Shown here piece by piece: positions 9,022 through 17,715 of a stretch of 32,363 bases of DNA. Source of the DNA: an uncultured Bacilli bacterium (GTDB taxonomy: Bacteria; Bacillota_I; Bacilli_A; RF39; UBA660); NCBI GenBank assembly GCA_905235045.1, contig CAJOJO010000012.1, forward strand, positions 1-32,363, written 5' to 3'. Made by a program: the position numbers and the translations under genes. Position 1 is the first letter of the stretch. Every line of letters begins with the position of its first letter. The notes beneath the pieces were generated by a model. The model had not been told where the DNA came from. It worked only from the letters and a program-made list of their open reading frames with translations, and did no database searches.

Positions 9022-9660
9022 ATGAAAAATAAATTAATTTTGATATTATTTCTTCTTTTGTTTTCGGGTTGTGAAATTCAATATAATATTGAAATAGATG
9101 ATGAAAATATTAAAAATCATATTGAACTTGACTCTATGAAATTTGATGAAGGATTTAGTACTGATTCAATTTATGATGTGTATTCTATTTTAGATGGTAC
9201 AAGAAGTGAATTTTATGATAAGAAAATTGATGGTAATATAATAAAGCTTAAATATGATTATGATATAAAAAACTTTGATAAGGCATATTTCTTTAAGATG
9301 TGCTTTGAAGATTATGATTTTCAAGTTGAAGGTGGAAATTATATAATAGATGCTAAAGGAGTGTTTAAGTGCTTGCCATATCAGGTTAATGATTATCTTA
9401 TGTATGATTATGACAAACTAACATTGCATATATCAACTAAGGAAAAGGTCCTTAAACATAATGCAGATTATAACAAGAATAATGATTATTATTGGTATAT
9501 TGATGTAAATAATACCAATAATACAAGGATTTATTTTGAATATCAAATAATTAAAGATGCTGATTATAATTGGATTATACTAGTAGGTGGAATTACTGGT
9601 ATAGCACTTTTAATAATTGGATTTGTATATCTAAGAAGCAAAAAAAACAATCAAATATAG
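9022..9660 (+). CDS. Lipoprotein of unknown function with C-terminal TM
   Basis: Signal peptide with lipobox LFSGC; hydrophobic C-terminal helix (WIILVGGITGIALLIIGFVYL). Confidence 0.65.
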   Translation: MKNKLILILFLLLFSGCEIQYNIEIDDENIKNHIELDSMKFDEGFSTDSIYDVYSILDGTRSEFYDKKIDGNIIKLKYDYDIKNFDKAYFFKMCFEDYDFQVEGGNYIIDAKGVFKCLPYQVNDYLMYDYDKLTLHISTKEKVLKHNADYNKNNDYYWYIDVNNTNNTRIYFEYQIIKDADYNWIILVGGITGIALLIIGFVYLRSKKNNQI

Positions 9661-9668
9661 GAGGTTTT

Positions 9669-11711
9669 ATGAAACTAAAGTTTAAAGCAGAAAAAAGAGA
9701 TATTGTAATTTTTGTTATATTTGCAATTGTCTTATTTTATATCGTATCAATTGATGTTGTATCATTTGTAGGTGATAATGGTTTTCATGGCTTAAATCCA
9801 GTACCAGTTTTTAATATTCGTTATTTTGCCCCTACAATGGTATTTTATCTAGCAGCCTTAATCGCTGTATTTACTAGTGTATCTGATAAATTTTTTACTA
9901 GAGAAAAAGGTGTTGGTATATCAACCGCACCTAAAAAATCAGATGGTTATTCAAGATGGTTAACCGATAAGGAAATGAAAAAAGAATTGGAAAAAGTTGA
10001 TCCAACAGCTGATTCATCTGATATAGCTGGTATACCTTTAATGAATAATGGTAAAGAAATATGGGTTGATTCAGGTGAATGGCACAACCTAGTTATTGGT
10101 TCTACTGCTTCTGGTAAAACAGAAACTATTGTTCAACCAATGGTTAAAACATTAGCTAAAGCTGGAGAATCCATGATTATTACTGACCCTAAAGGTGAAA
10201 TATATGAGAGAAACGCTGAAGAACTAAAAGAAAAAGGATATAATATTATTCTTTTAAACTTCCGTAATCCTCAAAATGGTAATTGCTGGAATCCAATTAC
10301 TTTACCTTATAGTTTATATAAAGAAGGTAATATTGATAAAGCAACTGAATTATTAGATGACTTAGCAAAAAACATTCTTTATGATGAGTCAAGTAAAGGA
10401 CAAGATCCATTCTGGGAAAATACATCAGCTGATTATTTTGTTGGTTTATGTTTAGCTTTATTTGAAGATACTAAAGAAGAAGAAATTAACTTAAATACAA
10501 TAAATGTAATGACAACAGTAGGTGAAGAAAAACTTGGTGGAACAACATATATGAAAGAGTATTTTGCTGATAAAGATCAAGCTTCACCAGCATACATAAA
10601 TGTTGCTTCAACAATTATGGCACCGCAAGATACTAAAATGAGTATTTTGTCAGTATTTAAACAAAAAATAAAATTATTTTCATCAAAAGAAAACTTATCT
10701 GAAATGCTAGCGCATAGTGATTTTGATATGAAAGATATTGGTAAACAAAAAACAGCAGTTTTCATTATTATTCATGATGAAAAAAAGACTTACCACCCAC
10801 TTGCTACAATATTTGTAAAACAATGCTACGAAACATTAATTGATGTAGCTTATCAAAATGGTGGTAAATTACCATATAAAACAAACTTTATTTTGGATGA
10901 GTTTGCTAATATGCCACCATTAAAAGATGCCGATGCAATGGTAACAGCTGCTCGTTCAAGATTAATAAGATTTACCTTTATTATTCAAAACTTTGCCCAA
11001 TTAACAGAAGTTTATGGTAAAGAAAAAGGAGATACAATTAAAGGTAACTGTGGTAACTGGATATATTTAATTAGTTCGGAATTATCTGCTTTGGAAGAAG
11101 TAAGTAAAATGTGTGGTGAAGTTAAATCTAAAAAAGATGATAAAACAGCTTCAGTACCACTTATTACAGTATCCGATTTACAAAGACTTCCAATGTATAC
11201 AATGATTATCTTACGTACAAGATCAATGCCGTTTAAAACAAAAATGACACCTGCTTGGAAGATGGATAAAGAAAACATGTGGGGAAAATCTTATCCTAAA
11301 GCAGGATATCCTGAACGAGAGAAACAACCAGTTCCAACATTTGATTTAAGATCATTTGTTGATCAAAAAAGGGAAGAAAAAATTAATGAAATGTTAGGCA
11401 GTGTGCCTAATAATGGGGCAACGCCACCATTTCCAGGAATGGCTTCAAATAATGCACCATTTCCAAATATGCCACCAGGTGGTTTAAATGTTGATGAAAT
11501 CGTTAAGCGTATTGATGCTAAAATAGCAGAACTTGAAGAAGAAGAAAGATTAGAAAAAGAAAAACAAGTTACTTCTAGTCCAGTGGTTACTGAAAAATCA
11601 GTTGAAGAAAATCTTGATACTCAACCTGAGGTAGAAGAACAAGAACCACTTAATTTAAATGAAGTGACAGATGATCAATTCTTTGATGATTTCTTTAATG
11701 ATGAAGAATAA
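9669..11711 (+). CDS. VirD4/TraG-family T4SS coupling protein
   Basis: SD AGGAGG before ATG 9669 (preferred over the ORF-track start 9570); N-terminal TMs; Walker A GSTASGKT; Walker B NFILDEFANMP; HPLATIFVKQCYE. Confidence 0.93.
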   Translation: MKLKFKAEKRDIVIFVIFAIVLFYIVSIDVVSFVGDNGFHGLNPVPVFNIRYFAPTMVFYLAALIAVFTSVSDKFFTREKGVGISTAPKKSDGYSRWLTDKEMKKELEKVDPTADSSDIAGIPLMNNGKEIWVDSGEWHNLVIGSTASGKTETIVQPMVKTLAKAGESMIITDPKGEIYERNAEELKEKGYNIILLNFRNPQNGNCWNPITLPYSLYKEGNIDKATELLDDLAKNILYDESSKGQDPFWENTSADYFVGLCLALFEDTKEEEINLNTINVMTTVGEEKLGGTTYMKEYFADKDQASPAYINVASTIMAPQDTKMSILSVFKQKIKLFSSKENLSEMLAHSDFDMKDIGKQKTAVFIIIHDEKKTYHPLATIFVKQCYETLIDVAYQNGGKLPYKTNFILDEFANMPPLKDADAMVTAARSRLIRFTFIIQNFAQLTEVYGKEKGDTIKGNCGNWIYLISSELSALEEVSKMCGEVKSKKDDKTASVPLITVSDLQRLPMYTMIILRTRSMPFKTKMTPAWKMDKENMWGKSYPKAGYPEREKQPVPTFDLRSFVDQKREEKINEMLGSVPNNGATPPFPGMASNNAPFPNMPPGGLNVDEIVKRIDAKIAELEEEERLEKEKQVTSSPVVTEKSVEENLDTQPEVEEQEPLNLNEVTDDQFFDDFFNDEE

Positions 11712-11740
11712 AATCATAAATTAATATTTATGATTTTTTT
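11711..11740 (+). terminator. Intrinsic terminator after virD4
   Basis: AAATCATAAAT-TAAT-ATTTATGATTT 11-bp perfect stem followed by T run. Confidence 0.85.
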
Positions 11741-11788
11741 GTACAAAGTATTTTAAAATATATTCATTATTTTTTCTCTAATGGTGTT

Positions 11789-12826
11789 TTAGGTATCATT
11801 TTTTGCTTCTTGTTGCATATTATTTAATGATACTGGTGCAATTTGACTTTTTTGGTCTTTTGTGGTAGTATCATTTATAGAAAAAGCCGCAGATGTGTCG
11901 TCTAGGACGTCAATATCAGAGGATACTTTATCATCTGATTCCACATCCCAGGCTTTTTTTAATTTATTATTTTTTATAAAATCTGCATATTCTTTTGAAT
12001 TGCTTTTAAATACATAATAAGTTTCTGGATACATTTGTTTTGAAGAGCTTAAAACTTCAACGGCAACTGAGTATCCATTTATTTTTTTTGTAAAAAATAG
12101 AGTTGGAGTATTTCCTCTAGATAATTTGTTGCTTACACCAATATAATCAGGGTTAGATACAACTTCATCATATTTTGACAAATTATCAGGAGTCACATCA
12201 ATTTGACCAATTATTTTTTCATCACCATGATGGTTATATATATGTTCAATATTGTTTGAACTTATAACAAAGTTTGTGTTTTTCACATCATATTTTTTGC
12301 CTAATTTTTCTTGAATAATTTTTGAATTATTCAACATTGTATTTATTTGTTTAGCTAAACCATCACTTATTCTTCCTAAAAACATTTTTTGTGTTTTGAT
12401 AGGAGCAAGTTTTGATTTAGCTTTTTTTGTGTTTGGATCGTAAAATTTTTTAACAAATTCACTTAATTTACCATTAACATTATTTATTAAATTACTTTTA
12501 TTAGTTGAAAATCTAGCAATATCTTCAGAATTATATTGTTTAAGATGATTACTTAATACATTTTCTTGAGATTTTTCTACAGTCTTATTATCTTGTGCAA
12601 ACGTATCACTTGTATCTGATAATTTACTAACTTTATTATCAATTTCATTTACCTTATTAGTTAATTGTTTTTGAGCTTTATTTTGTTGTTTACTTAATCT
12701 CGTTTGAGTAATTTGTTCATTTAGAGTAGTATTATCTGTCATAATTTGTTTTTTTATACTGTTTTCACGAGTTTTTGTATTAACTGGTAAATTAATTTTA
12801 CTGTTTTTAGTTTTAAATTTATCCAT
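11789..12826 (-). CDS. Protein with PBECR-type (phage Barnase-EndoU-ColicinE5/D-RelE-like) nuclease domain, putative toxin/effector
   Basis: 345 aa from ATG 12826 (SD AGAAGAG upstream); NNIEHIYNHHGDE ... VVSNPDYIGVSNKLSRGNTPTLFFTKKINGYSVAVEVLSSSKQMYPETYYVF resembles PBECR family patterns; low-complexity N-terminus. Confidence 0.7.
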   Translation of the reverse strand: MDKFKTKNSKINLPVNTKTRENSIKKQIMTDNTTLNEQITQTRLSKQQNKAQKQLTNKVNEIDNKVSKLSDTSDTFAQDNKTVEKSQENVLSNHLKQYNSEDIARFSTNKSNLINNVNGKLSEFVKKFYDPNTKKAKSKLAPIKTQKMFLGRISDGLAKQINTMLNNSKIIQEKLGKKYDVKNTNFVISSNNIEHIYNHHGDEKIIGQIDVTPDNLSKYDEVVSNPDYIGVSNKLSRGNTPTLFFTKKINGYSVAVEVLSSSKQMYPETYYVFKSNSKEYADFIKNNKLKKAWDVESDDKVSSDIDVLDDTSAAFSINDTTTKDQKSQIAPVSLNNMQQEAKNDT

Positions 12827-12853
12827 TTTATCTCTTCTTTCTAACAAAAAAAA

Positions 12854-12878
12854 GAGTATACTTAAAAAAAGTATACTC
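12854..12878. repeat. Perfect 10-bp inverted repeat in the leader of the PBECR-like gene
   Basis: GAGTATACTT-AAAAA-AAGTATACTC. Confidence 0.85.
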
Positions 12879-12937
12879 CGCATCATGCATATTTACTTCT
12901 TGCCATAAATAAATATACGTTATCGACCCAAATTGTC

Positions 12938-12966
12938 ATACTAATATTTGGCAAGTTGATTAGTAT
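12938..12966. repeat. 8-bp inverted repeat in divergent intergenic region
   Basis: ATACTAAT-N13-ATTAGTAT. Confidence 0.75.
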
Positions 12967-13003
12967 ATGTTAATTATACTATATATATTTTTCTCTCGCA
13001 ATT

Positions 13004-13029
13004 ATATTTATGATTTTTTTTCATACAAT
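13004..13029 (+). promoter_or_regulatory. Predicted SigE-type sporulation promoter of yunB
   Basis: ATATT-N13-CATACAAT; the -10 matches the B. subtilis SigE consensus CATACAHT; ends 5 bp before the yunB ATG. Confidence 0.6.
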
Positions 13030-13034
13030 GTAGT

Positions 13035-13730
13035 ATGAAAAAAATAAAACTAAAAAAGCCACATAATATGCTAGCATTTATATTAATAATAATTATATTA
13101 GGAATAATTTTCTCCTTAAATTATATTGGTAATCACATTACGCCAATTATTGAAAATTATGCAGAAAAACAAGCTAAAAAAGTAGCAATAAATATTATTA
13201 TCCAAGCAGCAGATCCAAATCTTCTAAAAATTGATAACTTAGAATTATTTAAAGAAACAAAAGATGGAATTGAATATAATACAGTTATTTTATCAAAATT
13301 ATTAGAGCGGATTAGTAAGAATGTTAGATTATATTTAAAAAAAATCGAAGAAGGTAAAATAGATGGATTAGATATAACAAATTTAGATACAAATGTTAAT
13401 AAAAGCAAATTAAAAAACGGAATAGTTTATGAGGTTCCAATGGGAGTTATTTTTAATAATGGTTTACTTGCTAATTTAGGACCAAAGATACCCGTTAAAC
13501 TAAATCTTGTTGGTGATATAACAACCGATATTAAAACAAGCGTTAAGGAATATGGAATAAATAATGCAGTTATACAAATAAGTGTTAAAGTGAGTGTTAC
13601 TGAACAAGTAGTAATACCATTTAGTAAAAAGGAAATTACAATTGAAACTGATATACCAATTGCCTTACGTCTAATAAAAGGTGAAGTACCAAGTTATTAC
13701 ATGAGTCCCTATACTTTATCTACTAAATAA
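13035..13730 (+). CDS. yunB: Sporulation protein YunB
   Basis: 231 aa, N-terminal TM, QIAxPxxxxKI-like pattern VPMGVIFNNGLLANLGPKIPVKLNLVGDITTDIKTSVKEYGINNAVIQI typical of YunB; next to yutD as in B. subtilis. Confidence 0.88.
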   Translation: MKKIKLKKPHNMLAFILIIIILGIIFSLNYIGNHITPIIENYAEKQAKKVAINIIIQAADPNLLKIDNLELFKETKDGIEYNTVILSKLLERISKNVRLYLKKIEEGKIDGLDITNLDTNVNKSKLKNGIVYEVPMGVIFNNGLLANLGPKIPVKLNLVGDITTDIKTSVKEYGINNAVIQISVKVSVTEQVVIPFSKKEITIETDIPIALRLIKGEVPSYYMSPYTLSTK

Positions 13731-13759
13731 AATGTGCTATAATAATATTGGTGATACAA

Positions 13760-14035
13760 ATGAAAATGATAATTTTAGATAATATAAAATATAACGTAAT
13801 AGTAGATTATAAAGAAGGCTTTGATAAAGAAGAAATAGAAAATAAATATACTGATTATTTTAAAGATTATGACTATATAATTGGTGATTGGGCTTATGGG
13901 AAACTACGTTTAAAAGGTTTTTGTAAAAAAGAAAATCCTTTATTTAAAGAAATAAATGATTATGAAAAAAAAGATGATTATTTAAGAAATAATTGTGCTT
14001 TTAATTGTAAATATTTTATTTTAGAAAAAGAATGA
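13760..14035 (+). CDS. yutD: YutD family protein
   Basis: DYIIGDWAYGKLRLKGF is the YutD signature; SD GGTGAT before ATG 13760 (ORF-track TTG start 13748 not preferred). Confidence 0.85.
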   Translation: MKMIILDNIKYNVIVDYKEGFDKEEIENKYTDYFKDYDYIIGDWAYGKLRLKGFCKKENPLFKEINDYEKKDDYLRNNCAFNCKYFILEKE

Positions 14036-14055
14036 TATTATTTATCATTTTTTTG
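14031..14055 (+). terminator. Terminator after yutD
   Basis: AATGATA-TTATT-TATCATT followed by T run. Confidence 0.75.
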
Positions 14056-14115
14056 TTTGTAAAGTAGCCTTTTATTATAAAAAATGGTATAATATTAAAG
14101 ATAGGAGGAATGTAG

Positions 14116-15226
14116 ATGGAATTAAATGAAATATATAGTAAGTACCTTGATTTCTCTAATCGTATTAATGAATTATGGAGGTTACTTTGACACCGAACAA
14201 AAATTGAAAAAAATATCTGATTTAGAACAAGAAATGAATAAATCTAATTTTTGGGATGATAAAAGAAATAGTGAAAAAGTAATTAATGAATTAAATAGTT
14301 TAAAAACAAGTATTGAAAAAACAAAAAGATTAAAAGAGCAAATCGATAATAATTGTAGTATAGTAGATGAATTAAAAAGTAGCTATGATGAAGAACTAAA
14401 AGAATTAATTGAAATTGACATAAATAATATTGAAAATGATTTAGATAAATTAGAAGTAGAATTATTACTAAATAATAAATTTGATCATTTGGATGCACTA
14501 CTTGAAATACATCCTGGCGCGGGAGGAACTGAATCTTGTGATTGGGCTTCTATGTTATATCGTATGTATGATAGATGGTGTATGAAACATAATTATAAGG
14601 CTGAAGTTATAAATGAAGAACTAGGCGATACTGCTGGTATAAAAAGCTTAACAATGTTAATTCATGGTAATAATGCTTATGGATATTTGAAATGTGAAAA
14701 AGGTGTTCATCGTTTAGTTAGAATATCACCATTTGATTCAAATTCACGACGTCATACATCATTTGCTTCTATTGAAGTTACACCAATATTTGAAAATGAA
14801 GAAATTGATGTTGAAATAAAAGACGAAGATATTCGTATTGATGTATATAGAAGTAGTGGTAAAGGTGGACAAGGAGTAAATACAACTGACTCTGCTGTTA
14901 GAATAACCCATTTACCTACGAAAATAGTTGTTACTTGTCAAAATGAACGTAGTCAAATACAAAATAAAGCTAAAGCTATGGAAGTATTAAAAAATAAATT
15001 ATACAATTTAGAATTAGAAAAACGAAATAAAGAATTAGAAGGTATTAAGGGTAATCAAGAAGCAATTAATTTTGGCTCACAAATAAGAAGTTATGTAATG
15101 TGTCCCTATACTTTAGTTAAAGATCACCGAACTAATACAGAAGAAGTTAATGTTGATAAAGTATTAGATGGTGACATTGATAAATTTGTTAATAGTTGTT
15201 TGAAAGGAAGTAAGTATGGTATTTAA
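14116..15226 (+). CDS. prfB: Peptide chain release factor 2, requiring +1 programmed frameshift at CTT TGA (14185-14190)
   Basis: ATG 14116 with SD AGGAGG; 24 codons to in-frame TGA; GGAGG-TTA-CTT-TGA-C frameshift site; after the shift DTEQKLKKISDLEQEMNKSNFWDD... and GGQG motif (SSGKGGQGVNTTDSAVRITH). Confidence 0.97.
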
Positions 15227-16121
15227 ACATAAAGATAAGCTTGATGAAATAATGAAAAAAGTATATTCAACAAAAAGAATAACTCGTTATACTGGTTTAA
15301 TAGTTGGTTGTTTCTTAATGGCTATTGGATTTAATTTATTCTTTTTACCACTTAATATTGTTCATGGTGGTGTATCGGGTATATCAATTGTAACTGATAG
15401 AATGTTAAATTGGGATCCGTCAATATTTATTTTAATTCTTAATATTATTTTACTTATTATGAGCTTTATAACACTAGGATGGGAAAAAACTAAAGGCTCA
15501 ATTGCAGGTTCAATATTATTTCCAATATTTGTTAGTTTAACAGCTCATTTAGGACAATATATTGATTTTCAAATTGATAATATTATTTTAATGGTTGTCT
15601 TTGGTTCTGTTATAACAGGTGTTGGATCGGGTATTAATTTTAAATTAGGTTTTTCAACTGGTGGAACAGATATTATTAACCAAATAATAGCTAAATATGC
15701 TAAAGTATCAATTGGTAAAGCGATGATTATGTCAGATGGTATAATTGTTGCGGTTGCTGGATTTTTCCTAAGTGATAATTTTTATGCTTGGGAAAATACA
15801 ATGTATGCAATTGTTTCTTTATATATAATTAGTTTAATATCTGATAAAGTTATATTAGGTATTTCAAATTGTAAAGCCTTCTATATTGTTACCGAACATG
15901 AAACCGATGTTAAAAATTTTATTATGCGTCATTTAAGCCATGGTGTAACAGTATTAGATGGTCGTGGTGGTTATACTGGTAATCATCAAAAAGTAATCAT
16001 GTGTGTTATTCCAACTAAAGAATATTTTATTGCTAAGGAAGGAATATTAGAAATAGACCCAAATGCTTTCTTCTTAGTAACGGATGCATATGAATCAGCT
16101 GGAGGAAGTTTAAGGAGGTAA
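15216..16121 (+). CDS. YitT family (DUF161/DUF2179) membrane protein
   Basis: 301 aa, 5-6 TM, GGVSGISIV and GFSTGGTDIINQII motifs, C-terminal DUF2179-like domain; between prfB and ftsE, comparable to yvjA in B. subtilis. Confidence 0.88.
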   Translation: MVFKHKDKLDEIMKKVYSTKRITRYTGLIVGCFLMAIGFNLFFLPLNIVHGGVSGISIVTDRMLNWDPSIFILILNIILLIMSFITLGWEKTKGSIAGSILFPIFVSLTAHLGQYIDFQIDNIILMVVFGSVITGVGSGINFKLGFSTGGTDIINQIIAKYAKVSIGKAMIMSDGIIVAVAGFFLSDNFYAWENTMYAIVSLYIISLISDKVILGISNCKAFYIVTEHETDVKNFIMRHLSHGVTVLDGRGGYTGNHQKVIMCVIPTKEYFIAKEGILEIDPNAFFLVTDAYESAGGSLRR

Positions 16122-16123
16122 TT

Positions 16124-16831
16124 ATGGATTTAATACGTTTGAAAAATGTTCGTAAACAATATAAAACAGGTGTTACTGCTATCCATGATATGAGTTTAAG
16201 TATTGAAAAAGGTGATTTTGTCTTTGTTATTGGTTCAACCGGATGTGGTAAATCAACTTTAGTAAAAATGCTTTATCGTGAAGAAAAACCATCTAGTGGT
16301 AAAATCATTGTTGGTGGTATTGATGTAGCTAAATTACGTAATAGTAAAGTTTATAAAATTAGAAGAAAAATAGGCGTTGTTTTTCAAGATTATAAATTAT
16401 TATCTAAATCAACAGTATATGAAAATGTAGCATTTGCTTTAGAAGTTTTAGGACAACCAAAAAGTGAAATATATAGTAAAGTTATTAAAGCATTAGAACT
16501 TGTTGGATTAAAAAATAAAGCTAATAATTATCCACATCAATTAAGTGGTGGTGAGCAACAACGTGTCGCAATTGCTAGAGCTATTGTTAATGGACCTAAA
16601 TTGCTAATATGTGATGAACCTACTGGTAACCTAGATCCTAAAACAAGTATGGAAATTATGGATGTATTAGAAAGTGTTAATGAAATGGGAACAACAATTA
16701 TTATGGTTACTCATGATATTGATATTGTTTCGCAAATGAATAAAAGAACAATTTTGTTAGATAGTGGAAGAATATTAAAAGATTACGCGAAAGGAACATA
16801 TAAAAATGAAAGCATTAAGAATACTAAGTAG
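16124..16831 (+). CDS. ftsE: Cell division ATP-binding protein FtsE
   Basis: ABC ATPase: GSTGCGKST, LSGGEQQRVAIARAI, LLICDEPTGNLDP; followed by ftsX; SD AGGAGG. Confidence 0.95.
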   Translation: MDLIRLKNVRKQYKTGVTAIHDMSLSIEKGDFVFVIGSTGCGKSTLVKMLYREEKPSSGKIIVGGIDVAKLRNSKVYKIRRKIGVVFQDYKLLSKSTVYENVAFALEVLGQPKSEIYSKVIKALELVGLKNKANNYPHQLSGGEQQRVAIARAIVNGPKLLICDEPTGNLDPKTSMEIMDVLESVNEMGTTIIMVTHDIDIVSQMNKRTILLDSGRILKDYAKGTYKNESIKNTK

Positions 16832-17705
16832 AAATATAAGAGACTCATTTAAAGGTGTGTTTCGTAACTTTTCATTATCATTAGCTTCCATATCTTGTAT
16901 AACAATAACATTAATTGTTGTCGCAATTTCCATTATTTTAACATTTAATGTTAAAAACTTTACTACTTTAGTAGAAAAAGATGTTACAATTGTCGCTTTC
17001 TTAGATGTTGATGTTAAAGAAAAAGATCGTCAAAATATATTAAAAGAAATTAAAAAATTAGATAATGTTGATAAAATTGAGTTTAATTCTAAAGTCTCAA
17101 TCGCAAATGATATGATGGAATCATCAGAAACATTTAAAGGAATTATGAAAGATTGGACAGAAGATGAAAATCCATTGCAAGATACTTATTTAGTTAAAGT
17201 AAAAGATATTGAGCATATTGGTGATACCGCTAAAGCTATTGGCAAAATAGATAAAGTTGATATTGTTAAATATGGTGAAGGAATGGTTGAGCAATTAGTA
17301 TCAATATTTGATGTTATTAAAAATGTTTGTATTGGTATGGTTGTAGCCTTAATTATTGTTACTGCCTTCTTAATTGGTAACACAATTAAAATAACTATTC
17401 ATTCTCGTAAACGAGAAATTGAGATTATGAGATTAGTCGGAGCATCTAATATAAATATTAATATACCATTTATTTTTGAAGGATTATTTTTAGGAATATT
17501 AGGATCGATTATTCCCGTATGCGCTACTATATATGGTTATACTTATCTTTATGATAAAATGGGTGGTAAAGTATTTTCATCAATTATTCAATTAATTGAT
17601 CCAACGCCATTTGTTTATTATACATCAGGGGTATTATTACTAATTGGTATTGTTGTAGGTATGTTTGGTTCATTAAGAGCCGTTCATAAATATTTAAAAG
17701 TATAA
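16806..17705 (+). CDS. ftsX: Cell division permease FtsX
   Basis: Four-TM FtsX topology with extracellular domain (VTIVAFLDVDVKEKDRQNILKEIKKLDNVDKIEF); overlaps ftsE. Confidence 0.95.
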   Translation: MKALRILSRNIRDSFKGVFRNFSLSLASISCITITLIVVAISIILTFNVKNFTTLVEKDVTIVAFLDVDVKEKDRQNILKEIKKLDNVDKIEFNSKVSIANDMMESSETFKGIMKDWTEDENPLQDTYLVKVKDIEHIGDTAKAIGKIDKVDIVKYGEGMVEQLVSIFDVIKNVCIGMVVALIIVTAFLIGNTIKITIHSRKREIEIMRLVGASNININIPFIFEGLFLGILGSIIPVCATIYGYTYLYDKMGGKVFSSIIQLIDPTPFVYYTSGVLLLIGIVVGMFGSLRAVHKYLKV

Positions 17706-17715
17706 GGAGGGAAAT

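Noticed and set aside
9570-9668. N-terminal extension of VirD4 from 9570
   Set aside because: Overlaps the lipoprotein gene in another frame; AGGAGG SD correctly placed for ATG 9669.
10577-11278. Antisense ORFs 10577-10765 and 11012-11278 in virD4
   Set aside because: Overlap VirD4 catalytic motifs; no independent signals.
14283-14498. 71-aa minus-strand ORF in prfB
   Set aside because: Antisense to RF2; low-complexity Leu/Tyr translation.
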